From Planctomycetaceae bacterium (lineage in GTDB: Bacteria > Planctomycetota > Planctomycetia > Planctomycetales > Planctomycetaceae): DNA of 34,609 nucleotides. Shown piece after piece: positions 15,956 through 24,368 of the stretch. A program made the position numbers and the translations under genes. How positions within the stretch are numbered: position 1 is the first letter of the stretch; the number at the start of each line of letters is the position of its first letter. Where the stretch lies: positions 1 through 34,609 of the forward strand of contig JAKFUF010000160.1 in the NCBI GenBank assembly GCA_021732845.1. The letters run 5' to 3'. The notes beneath the pieces are model-generated. The model saw only the letters and a program-made list of their open reading frames with translations. It made no database searches and was not told where the DNA came from.

Positions 15956-16888
15956 TTGTCATCAAATATCCCGTCTATCTCACCCAATTTCGTCACATCC
16001 TGCCTGCGCCGCCTGACCAGTCTCCGGGTTTACAAGGCAATCCACGGCGAAGCTCCGCACAAGCCGTTGCTTTTGCTGGTGCTGATCGAATTGGCGGAAC
16101 AGGGTGCATTGCCGGCTGACCGGCTGTGGCTCACGCCGGAGTTGTCCTACCGGTTCGACACCTACTGGGACGTGGTGGCGTATCGTCGCCCGCAGAAGTC
16201 CGACATTCGTTTGCCATTTCATCACTTGAGTGGCGATGGGCTGCTGTCGCCCTTTACGGAATCGGGAGTTCCTTCGACGGATACCAAGCTCACGCGGTAT
16301 GTTTGCATCGATCCGGAGTTCCTTGCCGCCGCCAGTGACGCCGGATTTCGCGAGCAGGCTCGGCGATACCTGATTGCCCGGTACTTCCAGCCGGCGGAGC
16401 GAAATGCGCTGTACAATCTCGTGGGAATGCCGATCCCGTCGGAGGATCAGGACGTTGCTGACGCCAGCTTTGTGGTGCCGGATGACGCGGCGGCGATCGG
16501 ACGTCAGGCACGATTTCGACTGAATATTGTGGCTGCGTACAACTACACCTGCGCTTTGACGCGCTACCGCGTCACCACGATTGGATCCGGGGCGATTGTC
16601 GATGCGGCGCACATTCACGAGTTCGCCGCATCCCGCAACAACGATCCGGCCAATGGCTTGGCCCTCTGCAAGAATGCTCACTGGCTGTTCGACGTGGGGC
16701 TGTGGAGCATCGACAATGAGTACCGCATTCTTGTGGCAAAGGGTGAATTCGACGAGTCGGCCCCAGAGCAGACTCCATTGATCGCGATGCACGGCAAAAC
16801 ATTGTACCTCCCAGCCAATCTGCAGCTCTGGCCAGATCCGGTTCATATGGCGTGGCATCGAAAGAATCGGTTTGTCGGCAGGGTTTGA
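15956..16888 (+). CDS. HNH endonuclease of the phosphorothioate-dependent (ScoMcrA-like) type
   Basis: From TTG 15956 the protein is 310 residues. The N-terminal half resembles the sulfur-binding domain of ScoMcrA-type type IV restriction enzymes: APHKPLLLLVLIELAEQG (33-50) and IRLPFHHLSGDG (84-95). The C-terminal half is an HNH nuclease with CALTRYRV, DAAHIHEF (H219), DPANGLALC (N233) and HWLFDVGLW (H242). Such enzymes bind phosphorothioated DNA and cut near it. The frame is open to TTG 15881; I prefer 15956 because GGAG lies about 10 nt upstream, but the start is uncertain. The gene converges with the dndB paralogue (12-bp gap) beside a full Dnd cluster. Its N-terminal family call is by eye. 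Confidence 0.8.
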   Translation: MSSNIPSISPNFVTSCLRRLTSLRVYKAIHGEAPHKPLLLLVLIELAEQGALPADRLWLTPELSYRFDTYWDVVAYRRPQKSDIRLPFHHLSGDGLLSPFTESGVPSTDTKLTRYVCIDPEFLAAASDAGFREQARRYLIARYFQPAERNALYNLVGMPIPSEDQDVADASFVVPDDAAAIGRQARFRLNIVAAYNYTCALTRYRVTTIGSGAIVDAAHIHEFAASRNNDPANGLALCKNAHWLFDVGLWSIDNEYRILVAKGEFDESAPEQTPLIAMHGKTLYLPANLQLWPDPVHMAWHRKNRFVGRV

Positions 16889-16906
16889 GTGAAGCGCGGT
16901 TCACTC
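16887..16906. terminator. Hairpin GAGTGAA / TTCACTC between convergent genes
   Basis: Seven perfect base pairs enclose a 6-nt loop (GCGCGG). The hairpin spans the end of the HNH gene stop and the stop of the dndB paralogue, so it could end both transcripts. There is no clear T-tract. Confidence 0.4.
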
Positions 16907-17968
16907 TTCCATCGCCCGTTCCTCCCGCGTCAGCTTCAGCCCCAAATGCAGCTTCACCGCGTTCCCGGCGCGGGCGACGGCGGAGTTGGACTTTGAGAGG
17001 CGGCTGCCGATCATGGCGCGGCCTTCCCAGAGGGCGGCGTTGGACCGGGACCAGTCGAGCGAGCCGAGTTTCTTGATTCGCTTTTGCCACGCTGTGGGGC
17101 ATTGGTTGAAGAGGGCGCGGCCGGCGCGGGCGATGGCGGCGATGCCAATGGCGTGGCAATGGACATAGCCTGAGCGGATCTCGGCGGCGGAAGTGTCGCC
17201 GTGGACGAGTTCGGCCCAGGCGGGGATCTGGGCGGCGACTTCGCCCCAGAACTCCGTCGCGAGGTTCAGGCGGTCGGCGTAGGGTGTGTCCTTGAGGTCG
17301 GCCAGCAGGAGTTGGTTGGCCTGATAGAGGGCACTCAAGGTGAACAACTTGCGGGAGCGGTTCGAGATCGCGGTCTTCTCCAGTTCGATCGCGTTCACGA
17401 ACACTGGTACAGCCTCGATCAGCTCCCGCGTGACGCGGGCGATCTCGTCGCGGTCGTCCAGCCCGATGCGGAGAGACTTGGCAGACGAGCGTTCGTGACG
17501 TTTCACATCGCTGTAGATATGACCACGACGGGAGCCGTCCGGATCGACATGAATCAACATCGCGATAGAGTCATCGCCAAGAGATGCGCACTCCTTCAGG
17601 GCACGTTGCAGGCCGTAGATGCGGTGGATGCCATCGACGATGATCAGGCGGGATTCCAGCGGAATCAGCAGTTCTCCCGCCGAGATGCGGTACTTGCCGC
17701 TGGAGGCGACGAAGCGAACCTTGTTTTCAATCGAGATGGTCACCGCGGCGAGGTGAAAGTCTTTGGGGTCTGCGAGGATTTCGCGGGCAATCTCGCGGAC
17801 CCGCGCGGGCACCGCCTTGCGAAACACTTGCGGCGCATCGCTCGTGCTCGCCTCGACACCAACCGGGAACAGCCGTGGCAGCAGGCCAATGGGGCACATC
17901 GCCGTGTAGAAGGCATGGCCACCCTGCATCCCCCGGATTGCGGGGAGGCTAAACTCCAAACCAGCCAT
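16901..17968 (-). CDS. Second DndB paralogue with DGIHR motif
   Basis: The 355-residue protein aligns with the plus-strand DndB along its length: MAGLEFSLPAIRGMQGGHAFY at the start, MCPIGLLPRLF, DGIHRIYGLQRAL (112-124), TAISNRSRKLFTLSAL, and LGSLDWSRSNAALWEGRAM near the end. The family hallmark DGQHR is DGIHR here. ATG 17968 begins one base after the dndA stop (TGA-A-ATG), which fixes the start and shows an operon; the frame is open further up inside dndA. DndB proteins regulate dnd transcription and PT modification level in studied systems. A second, divergent copy next to dndA may be a regulator with its own target, or a subunit variant; this is inference. Confidence 0.88.
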   Translation of the reverse strand: MAGLEFSLPAIRGMQGGHAFYTAMCPIGLLPRLFPVGVEASTSDAPQVFRKAVPARVREIAREILADPKDFHLAAVTISIENKVRFVASSGKYRISAGELLIPLESRLIIVDGIHRIYGLQRALKECASLGDDSIAMLIHVDPDGSRRGHIYSDVKRHERSSAKSLRIGLDDRDEIARVTRELIEAVPVFVNAIELEKTAISNRSRKLFTLSALYQANQLLLADLKDTPYADRLNLATEFWGEVAAQIPAWAELVHGDTSAAEIRSGYVHCHAIGIAAIARAGRALFNQCPTAWQKRIKKLGSLDWSRSNAALWEGRAMIGSRLSKSNSAVARAGNAVKLHLGLKLTREERAMEE

Positions 17969-17969
17969 T

Positions 17970-19382
17970 TCACTCCGACGCAACGAGAGGGTTAAGGGCA
18001 AGTATGATATTGAGGGCGCTTCTGAAACGGACGAGCCGCAGTTTCGCGTCAGGACCGAAGGATATCCGAATCGCACTGTCGATTCTTCCATCGTCCAACC
18101 CCATTGCTGTCAGCACATGACTCGGCTTGTAACTCGCCGACGTGCATGCCGAACCATTGCTCACGGCGATCAGATTCTTGGTGGACATCATGAAAGCTTC
18201 GCTGTCGAGACCGGGGAAGCTGACATTCAGCACATGCGGCTGGCAGCGGGCGGGGTCGCCGTTGATGTGGTGGTCGACGCGGGCGAGGTCGCGCAGGAGT
18301 TGCTCGCGCAGGCGGAGGGCGGCGGTGCGGCGGGTGGGCCATTCCAGGGCGGCCAGGCGCGTGGCTTCGCCCAGGCCGACGGCGAGAGCCACGGGAACGG
18401 TGCCGGGACGCAGGCCGCGTTCCTGTCCGCCGCCGAACTGCAGCGGTTGGACCGGGCGCTTTTGTGAGCCACGTCGTCGGACGAGCAGTGCCCCGATCCC
18501 CTGCGGGCCGTAAATCTTGTGGCTGCTGACGGAGACCATGTCGGCCTTCAACCGCTTCAGCGCCTCGACCTCCTTGCCGAACGTCTGGGCCGCGTCGGTG
18601 TGGAACAGTGTGTCTGAGCCACGCAGGAGGGTGGCGATCTCTTCGACCGGCTGCAGGATGCCGGTTTCGTTGTTGGCGTGCATCACGCTGACCAGCAGCG
18701 TGTCGGGCCGCAGCAGCCGCTGGATGGTGGCCGGCTCGACGTAGCCACCGGACGTGACTGGCGCGAGGTCGACTGCAAACCCCAACTGCGTCATCCGCTC
18801 CAGGGGCTCCAGGACCGCCTTGTGTTCAATCGCCGTGGAAATGATGTGCTTGCGGCCAGTGCGTTCGCCATGCTCGGCCAGGCCGAGAATCGCCAGGTTG
18901 TTGCTCTCCGTGGCTCCACTGGTGAAGAACACCTCCTCGGGCTGAGCCCCCAGCATGTCAGCCACCTGCCGCCGCGCGTTCTCGACCGCCTCCTTCGACT
19001 TCTGCCCGTAACTGTGCGTCCGGCTCCCGGCATTGGAGGGCGTGAGAAACCACGGCAGCATGACTTCCAGCACGCGCGGATCGAGCGGCGTGGTCGCGTT
19101 GTAATCCAAATAGAGCGGATCGGAATGGGCTTGGGTCCAGGCGCGAATCTCGTCGCTCGTCCCGCAGTATTGGCCGACCCCGCCGATTCGCACCTTGTTG
19201 ACAATCGGGGGCGCAGCGCGTGGCTCACGGATCGTCAGCCGGAACGAAGCCACAGTGGTTCCGTCCGGTGCCTCCACCACCCCCGATTCCTGCCCGTGGT
19301 CGCCGTCGCAAACAGTGACCTCATGGCCGGGAAAACTGCGCCGCACGCGGTCGAGCGCCTCGTTGTAAGGGATGGGGGGCAT
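17970..19382 (-). CDS. dndA: DndA cysteine desulfurase with an N-terminal extension
   Basis: The 470-residue protein is an IscS/NifS-type desulfurase from about residue 89 (DPLYLDYNATTPLDPRV). It has the PLP lysine K289 in VSSHKIYGPQG and the catalytic cysteine C413 in AVSNGSACTSASYKPSHVL, with RISFG at 439-443. It supplies sulfur to DndC in the Dnd pathway. The family is normally about 380-400 residues, so the first about 88 residues are extra: a compact domain with SFPGHEVTVCDGDHG, VASFRLTIREP and VRIGGVGQYCGTSDEIRAW. I cannot name this domain. The start is the ATG at 19382; no strong ribosome site precedes it. It is transcribed away from dndB and shares a transcript with the dndB paralogue. 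Confidence 0.93.
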   Translation of the reverse strand: MPPIPYNEALDRVRRSFPGHEVTVCDGDHGQESGVVEAPDGTTVASFRLTIREPRAAPPIVNKVRIGGVGQYCGTSDEIRAWTQAHSDPLYLDYNATTPLDPRVLEVMLPWFLTPSNAGSRTHSYGQKSKEAVENARRQVADMLGAQPEEVFFTSGATESNNLAILGLAEHGERTGRKHIISTAIEHKAVLEPLERMTQLGFAVDLAPVTSGGYVEPATIQRLLRPDTLLVSVMHANNETGILQPVEEIATLLRGSDTLFHTDAAQTFGKEVEALKRLKADMVSVSSHKIYGPQGIGALLVRRRGSQKRPVQPLQFGGGQERGLRPGTVPVALAVGLGEATRLAALEWPTRRTAALRLREQLLRDLARVDHHINGDPARCQPHVLNVSFPGLDSEAFMMSTKNLIAVSNGSACTSASYKPSHVLTAMGLDDGRIDSAIRISFGPDAKLRLVRFRSALNIILALNPLVASE

Positions 19383-19467
19383 TGTCGATTTTCGATTTTT
19401 GATTTTCGATTGGTCGTGTGGCAGAACCTGATTTCAGAGCGATCGCAGCCATTGGCTTCAACAAATG

Positions 19468-19531
19468 AGCCGGCACGCGTTAGCGTCCGGTTCGGGCGGC
19501 GTTGCAAACCGGACGCTAACGCGTGCCGGCT
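19468..19531. repeat. Perfect 25-bp inverted repeat in the dndA/dndB gap
   Basis: Arms at 19468-19492 and 19507-19531 are perfect complements (they begin AGCCGGCACGCGTTAGCG and end CGCTAACGCGTGCCGGCT) around a 14-nt loop. It looks like a mobile palindromic repeat, a class frequent in planctomycete intergenic DNA, here between divergent dnd genes. It could also terminate or insulate the two transcripts. Confidence 0.9.
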
Positions 19532-19649
19532 GATGGAGGAAATTGTTGGACACAAATGCACTCGCTGGCGTGTCGGGCTGATATGTCGGAGCAACACCCG
19601 CGCACGGTCAGCCACCAGTCGAAAACCCGCCTCCACGGTATCCGATGGG

Positions 19650-19705
19650 TTGACTCTTTGGAAGTTAAATGCATAGTGGTTGGAAGTGAAACATTTCACT
19701 TCCAA
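19650..19705 (+). promoter_or_regulatory. Putative dndB promoter with repressor-like operator
   Basis: TTGACT (19650-19655), 16 bp, then CATAGT (19672-19677) resembles a sigma-70 promoter. Just downstream lies a perfect palindrome with 12-bp arms, TTGGAAGTGAAA-CA-TTTCACTTCCAA (19680-19705). A second half-site TTGGAAGTTAAA (19658-19669; one mismatch to the left arm) sits inside the promoter spacer, exactly 22 bp upstream of the left arm, about two helical turns. This is the layout of a repressor operator that would block RNA polymerase. The regulator is not known; DndB or its paralogue are candidates by analogy. Not experimentally shown. Confidence 0.6.
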
Positions 19706-19717
19706 CAATGGTTTGCC

Positions 19718-20806
19718 GTGGCCAGTTTCGAGTACCATTTTCCGTCGATCCGCGGTGTCCAGGCGGGGCGGGAGTACTACGTTTCGATGTGCCCGCTGCG
19801 GCTGATTCCGCGGATCTTCCTGTTCGACGAAGAGGAGCTGCGGCCGGAGCTGCGGGCACAGCGGGTGCTGAACAAGCAGCGGATCCCCGAGATGGCGCGG
19901 TACATCAGCGCCAACACCACGGACTACACCTTCTCGGCCCTGACCGCCTCAATCGACGGGCGGGTGAAGTTCGAGGCTCTGGGCGACCCGGCGGCCGAAC
20001 GCAGCCTGGGCACGCTGCGCGTGCCGATGAACGCCAAGTTCGTCATCAACGACGGCCAGCACCGCCGCAAGGCGATTGAAGTCGCCCTGCATGACCACCC
20101 CGACTTGGGCGACGAGACGATTGCCGTCGTGTTCTTTGTCGATGTGGGGCTCAAACGCTGCCAGCAGATGTTTGCCGATCTGAACCGCCACGCGGTCCGA
20201 CCCACGCCCTCGCTGGGGCTGTTGTATGACCACCGGGATTTGGGAGCCACGCTCGCCAAGGATGTGATGGAGCGGGTGCCGGTGTTCAACGGGCTGACCG
20301 AGGTGGAGCGCAGCACGATCTCCAACCGGTCGATCAAGCTGTTCACGCTGAGCGGGATCCACAACGCCACGCAGGCCCTGCTGCAGGGGCTGGACTTGAA
20401 ATCGCACGAGGCACTGGCCAGCCTGGCGGCTGAGTACTGGAACGAGGTCAGCCGGCACATGCCCGACTGGCTGCTGGCGAAAGACCGGAAGATCAGCGCG
20501 GCCGACCTGCGGCGGGACTTTATTCATGCCCACACGCTGGCCCTGGCCGCACTGGCCCGCGTGGGCCACACGCTGTTATCGCAGCACCGCAGCGAGTGGA
20601 AGGCGCGGCTCAAACCGCTGGGGTCGCTCGACTGGTCGCGCGAGAACGCCGCCCAGTGGGAAGGGCGGGCGATGAACGCCGGCCGGCTGTCGAAAAAAAG
20701 CATCAACGTGACGCTGACGGGCAACCTGATCAAGCAGCACCTCGGGCTGCCCCTGACCGCCGATGAGCAGTCGCTCGAATCGAAACTGAAGAGGAGGGCG
20801 AAATGA
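19718..20806 (+). CDS. dndB: DndB, DGQHR-domain protein
   Basis: The 362-residue protein has the DndB/DGQHR signature VINDGQHRRKAIEVAL (DGQHR at 112-116). It also has MCPLRLIPRIF (24-34), STISNRSIKLFTLSGIHNATQALL and LGSLDWSRENAAQWEGRAMN. DndB controls dnd expression and influences PT level; it is dispensable for the modification itself in studied species. I place the start at GTG 19718 (VASFEYHFPSIRGVQAG), because this lines up with the start of the paralogue (MAGLEFSLPAIRGMQGG), although the frame is open to 19523. No clear Shine-Dalgarno precedes it. The dndC start overlaps the stop by 4 nt. Confidence 0.92.
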   Translation: MASFEYHFPSIRGVQAGREYYVSMCPLRLIPRIFLFDEEELRPELRAQRVLNKQRIPEMARYISANTTDYTFSALTASIDGRVKFEALGDPAAERSLGTLRVPMNAKFVINDGQHRRKAIEVALHDHPDLGDETIAVVFFVDVGLKRCQQMFADLNRHAVRPTPSLGLLYDHRDLGATLAKDVMERVPVFNGLTEVERSTISNRSIKLFTLSGIHNATQALLQGLDLKSHEALASLAAEYWNEVSRHMPDWLLAKDRKISAADLRRDFIHAHTLALAALARVGHTLLSQHRSEWKARLKPLGSLDWSRENAAQWEGRAMNAGRLSKKSINVTLTGNLIKQHLGLPLTADEQSLESKLKRRAK

Positions 20807-22356
20807 GCGCCGCGCCGGCCATGAACAACAACTCGGCGTTTGCGGAGATGGGGCTCGCCAAAACCGTCAAGGCGGTCTGCGACGAGATTCGCGAACTGTA
20901 CCTGTGGGATCAGATTCCGTGGGTCGTCGGCTACAGCGGCGGCAAGGACTCCAGCGCCGTCCTGCAACTGATCTGGCTGGCTCTCAAAGAACTGCCGCCC
21001 GAGCAGCGGCGCAAGCCGGTGCATGTCATCTCCACGGACACACTGGTCGAGCAGCCCGTGGTCGCGGCCTGGGTCACGGCGTCACATCTGAAGATGAAGG
21101 CCGCCGCGGCCGAACAGGGGATGCCGATCACCCCGCACAAGTTGACGCCCGACGTGAAGGACACCTTCTGGGTCAACCTGATTGGCAAGGGCTACCCCGC
21201 GCCGCGCAAGCTGTTCCGCTGGTGTACCAGCCGGATGAAAATCAACCCGTCGAACAACTTCATCCGCGACGTGGTGCGGGAAAGCGGCGAGGCGATTCTG
21301 GTGTTGGGAACCCGCAAGGCCGAAAGCCAGCGGCGGGCACTCAACATGGCAAAGCTGGAAACCAAGCGCGTCCGCGAACGGCTGACCCCCAACAAAAGCC
21401 TGCCGAATTCGCTGGTCTACACGCCGATTGAGGACTGGACCAACGACGACGTGTGGCTCTTCCTGATGCAGGTCAAAAACCCCTGGGGACACACCAACAA
21501 GTCGCTGCTGGGGATGTATCAGGGAGCCTCCGCCGACGGCGAGTGCCCCCTGGTGGTGGACACCACGACGCCCAGTTGCGGCAACAGCCGCTTCGGCTGC
21601 TGGGTCTGCACAGTGGTCGACAAAGACCGCTCGATGGAGGCCATGATCAAGAATGACGATGAAAAAATCTGGATGATGCCGTTGTTGGAACTGCGGAACG
21701 ATCTGGGGGATTTTTCCAAAGAGAAGGAACGCCGCGACTACCGACGAATGAGCGGGCGCGTGCAACTGTTTCATGACAGCGTCGTCCGCGGTCCCTACAC
21801 CAAGGAGTCGCGGGCATACTGGCTGCGGCGCGTGTTCGAGGCCCAGCGCGATCTGCGGCAACTGGGGCCGGACGAGTTTCGCGACATTGAGCTGATCTCG
21901 ATGCCGGAACTGCACGAGATTCGCCGGATCTGGCTTTACGAGAAACACGAATTCGACGACAGCCTGCCGAAGCTCTATCAGGAAGTCTTCGACGAGGCAC
22001 TGCCGGTGACGGCCTCGGATGACAACCTGCTGCGGGCGGAGGACTGGTCGATTCTGCAGGAAGTCTGCGGCGAAGATCAGGAGTTCTTCCAACTGCAGGC
22101 GAGCCTCCTGGACATCGAACGGGAGTTTCGCGGGATGTCCCGGCGGGCGGGCATCTACGAAGCACTCGATGACCGGCTGCGGGCCGGACAGTACAGCAAC
22201 GAATTAGAGGCGCTGGCCATTCGGAACGATGAAGAGGATCGACGCAATGAGATCGACAAGGATGTGGAATCGGCGAGCGTCATTCAACGGGTGTTGTTTG
22301 AAGCAAGTGCTGCGGAGGAGGACACGGCCGGCGGATCAGTAGAAATGTCCTCATGA
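20803..22356 (+). CDS. dndC: DndC, PP-loop ATPase/sulfurtransferase with iron-sulfur cysteines
   Basis: The 517-residue protein carries the PP-loop SGGKDS (45-50) in VVGYSGGKDSSAVLQLIW. Cysteines C141 (FRWCTSRMK), C248, C259, C266 and C269 (SCGNSRFGCWVCTVVDKDRSM) provide likely iron-sulfur ligands. The family is related to PAPS reductases and tRNA thiolases and is thought to activate the DNA backbone and pass on sulfur from DndA. The ATG overlaps the dndB stop by 4 nt. The dndD start overlaps its stop by 4 nt. Size is typical. The last 60 residues are acidic and less conserved. Confidence 0.95.
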   Translation: MSAAPAMNNNSAFAEMGLAKTVKAVCDEIRELYLWDQIPWVVGYSGGKDSSAVLQLIWLALKELPPEQRRKPVHVISTDTLVEQPVVAAWVTASHLKMKAAAAEQGMPITPHKLTPDVKDTFWVNLIGKGYPAPRKLFRWCTSRMKINPSNNFIRDVVRESGEAILVLGTRKAESQRRALNMAKLETKRVRERLTPNKSLPNSLVYTPIEDWTNDDVWLFLMQVKNPWGHTNKSLLGMYQGASADGECPLVVDTTTPSCGNSRFGCWVCTVVDKDRSMEAMIKNDDEKIWMMPLLELRNDLGDFSKEKERRDYRRMSGRVQLFHDSVVRGPYTKESRAYWLRRVFEAQRDLRQLGPDEFRDIELISMPELHEIRRIWLYEKHEFDDSLPKLYQEVFDEALPVTASDDNLLRAEDWSILQEVCGEDQEFFQLQASLLDIEREFRGMSRRAGIYEALDDRLRAGQYSNELEALAIRNDEEDRRNEIDKDVESASVIQRVLFEASAAEEDTAGGSVEMSS

Positions 22357-24368
22357 TTTTGCAGCAACTGACCCTGCGCAACTTCGGGCTGTACTGCGAC
22401 GAACATCTGTTCGACCTGGCCCCGGCGGTCAAGCGGCAGCGCGTCGCACCGATCATCCTTTTTGGCGGGATCAACGGCGGCGGCAAAACCACGATCCTGG
22501 ACGCCATTCAACTGGTGCTCTATGGCAACCGCGCGCGCTGTTCGAAGCGCGGTGACAAGGCCTACGACGATTTCCTGAGGGAGTCGATCCATCACGGCGT
22601 GGATCCGGCGATGGGCGCGGCCATCCAGCTTTGCTTCCGCTTTGCCGCCGAAGGCGAAGAGCATCTGTATGAAGTCACACGCGCCTGGTCCGTGGTGCGC
22701 GACCGGGTGAAGGAACGGGTCGAAGTTCAGAAAGACGGCGAACCCGATGGTTGGCTGTCGGAAAACTGGAATCAGGTGGTCGAAGAGCTGATCCCGTTTG
22801 GCATTGCCCAGCTTTGTTTCTTCGATGCCGAGAAAATCCGCTTCCTGGCCGAGGATGAAACCAGTTCAGCAGCGCTGGGATTGGCGATTAAATCGCTACT
22901 GGGATTGGACCTGGCCGAACGCCTCGTGGCGAATGCTGGCACATTGGAGGCCCGGCTCGCCCGAAAGACCCGCAAATCGCCCGACTTGGAGGAAGCCACG
23001 CGTCTGGAGACGGCGTTGAAGCAAAAGCAGGACGAAATTGAACGGGTGCAATTGGAAAAGGGTGCCGTCGAGAATCCGCGTCAGCGGGCAACGAAGCGGT
23101 TGAAAGATGCCGAGGAGGCGTTCGCCAAGGTGGGCGGCAAGCTTTGGAAGCAGCGCGAACAGCTCACAAAGCGCCGCGGTGAACTGGAGTTTCAACTTCG
23201 CGCCTGCCAAGAACGGCTGGTGACACTGTCGGCCAGCGAACTGCCGCTGGTCCTGGTGGCCGGGTTGGTCGACGATGTTTCGACGCAGGTGCATCAGGAG
23301 ACGATGGCGAGCGAAACGGACATTATCACCCGGCTGCTGACGAAGCGTGACGAGAAACTGCTGGCACTGCTGAAGCACGAGAAAGTTCGAGGCGAAGTCG
23401 TGCAGCGGGTGGCCACATTTCTGGACGCGGAGCGTCCGCAAAAGGGAGTTGGAAGCAAGCCACGGCTGCGGCTTTCGGACAGCGCACGGCGGGGGCTGGA
23501 ACACCTGCTTGCGCGGGGGCTCAAGGAGCATCGAGAAACCGCCACACAGTTGCTCGCGGAACTGGACAAGGGGCGCAGAGAGTTGGAGCAGGTTCAGCGG
23601 AGCCTGGCCGCGACACCGGACGAAGAGGCGCTGCACGGCGTCTCCGAGGAACTGAAAGCCGCGGCGAGTGACACTGCCGAATTGAACCAGCAGGCAGTCC
23701 GGCTGGAGAAGCAACTCGAAGCCCTTGTCGCTGAACGCGGGGAGATCAACGAGCGCTTGAAAAAACTGCAGCGGAAGGTGCTCGACGAGCAGATTCAATC
23801 CGAAGAGGGAGGCCGCATGGCCGCGCTACTGCAGCGGACACAGGGGACGATGAAGCAGTTCCTGCGGTTGGCCACGCATCGCAAGATCGACCGGCTGTCG
23901 GGGCTGGTGTCCGATTGTTTTCGGTATCTGCTGCGGAAGAAGACGCTCGTGCAGCGGGTGTTGATCGCCCCCGATACGTTCGCCATCACGCTCGTGGATG
24001 ATTCTGGCCGCACGGTGGCGAAGGAGCGGCTGTCCAAGGGAGAAAAGCAGATCTTTGCCATTTCGGTGCTGTGGGGGTTGTCGCAGGCGTCGGCGCGGCC
24101 GCTGCCGGCGATCATTGACACGCCAATGGCCCGGTTGGACGTGGCTCACCGCCGGCAGCTTGTCGAGAAGTATTTTCCCCGCGCGAGCCACCAGGTGATC
24201 ATCCTGTCGACCGACACGGAGATCGAGCGGAACTACTTTCACGAACTGCAGCCCCACATCGCCCGCGCCTATCACCTGAACTACGACGAAGCCCGCAAAC
24301 GGACGGTCGCCACCGAGGGGTATTTCTGGGACGCCGAGCCACGGGCGGAGGGGTCGGAAGGAGCTTGA
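22353..24368 (+). CDS. dndD: DndD, SMC/Rad50-like ATPase
   Basis: The 671-residue protein has Walker A FGGINGGGKTTILDAIQLVLYG (38-47 core) near the N-terminus. A long coiled-coil-rich middle (about 190-510) is rich in Glu, Lys and Arg. The signature LSKGEKQIFAISVLWGL lies near 558-575 and Walker B LPAIIDTPMARLD near 584-596. DndD is the ATPase of the Dnd complex and probably opens or nicks the DNA so DndC and DndE can act. ATG and stop overlap the neighbours by 4 nt each, so dndBCDE is one coupled operon. No CxxC zinc-hook is visible, which is normal for DndD. Confidence 0.95.
   Translation: MILQQLTLRNFGLYCDEHLFDLAPAVKRQRVAPIILFGGINGGGKTTILDAIQLVLYGNRARCSKRGDKAYDDFLRESIHHGVDPAMGAAIQLCFRFAAEGEEHLYEVTRAWSVVRDRVKERVEVQKDGEPDGWLSENWNQVVEELIPFGIAQLCFFDAEKIRFLAEDETSSAALGLAIKSLLGLDLAERLVANAGTLEARLARKTRKSPDLEEATRLETALKQKQDEIERVQLEKGAVENPRQRATKRLKDAEEAFAKVGGKLWKQREQLTKRRGELEFQLRACQERLVTLSASELPLVLVAGLVDDVSTQVHQETMASETDIITRLLTKRDEKLLALLKHEKVRGEVVQRVATFLDAERPQKGVGSKPRLRLSDSARRGLEHLLARGLKEHRETATQLLAELDKGRRELEQVQRSLAATPDEEALHGVSEELKAAASDTAELNQQAVRLEKQLEALVAERGEINERLKKLQRKVLDEQIQSEEGGRMAALLQRTQGTMKQFLRLATHRKIDRLSGLVSDCFRYLLRKKTLVQRVLIAPDTFAITLVDDSGRTVAKERLSKGEKQIFAISVLWGLSQASARPLPAIIDTPMARLDVAHRRQLVEKYFPRASHQVIILSTDTEIERNYFHELQPHIARAYHLNYDEARKRTVATEGYFWDAEPRAEGSEGA

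Noticed and set aside
17201-17995. Plus-strand frame opposite the dndB paralogue
   Set aside because: Mirror of a gene with full family similarity; it has no family match of its own.
21082-22092. Minus-strand frame opposite dndC
   Set aside because: Shadow of dndC; rich in His/Gln/Leu typical of antisense frames in GC-rich DNA.
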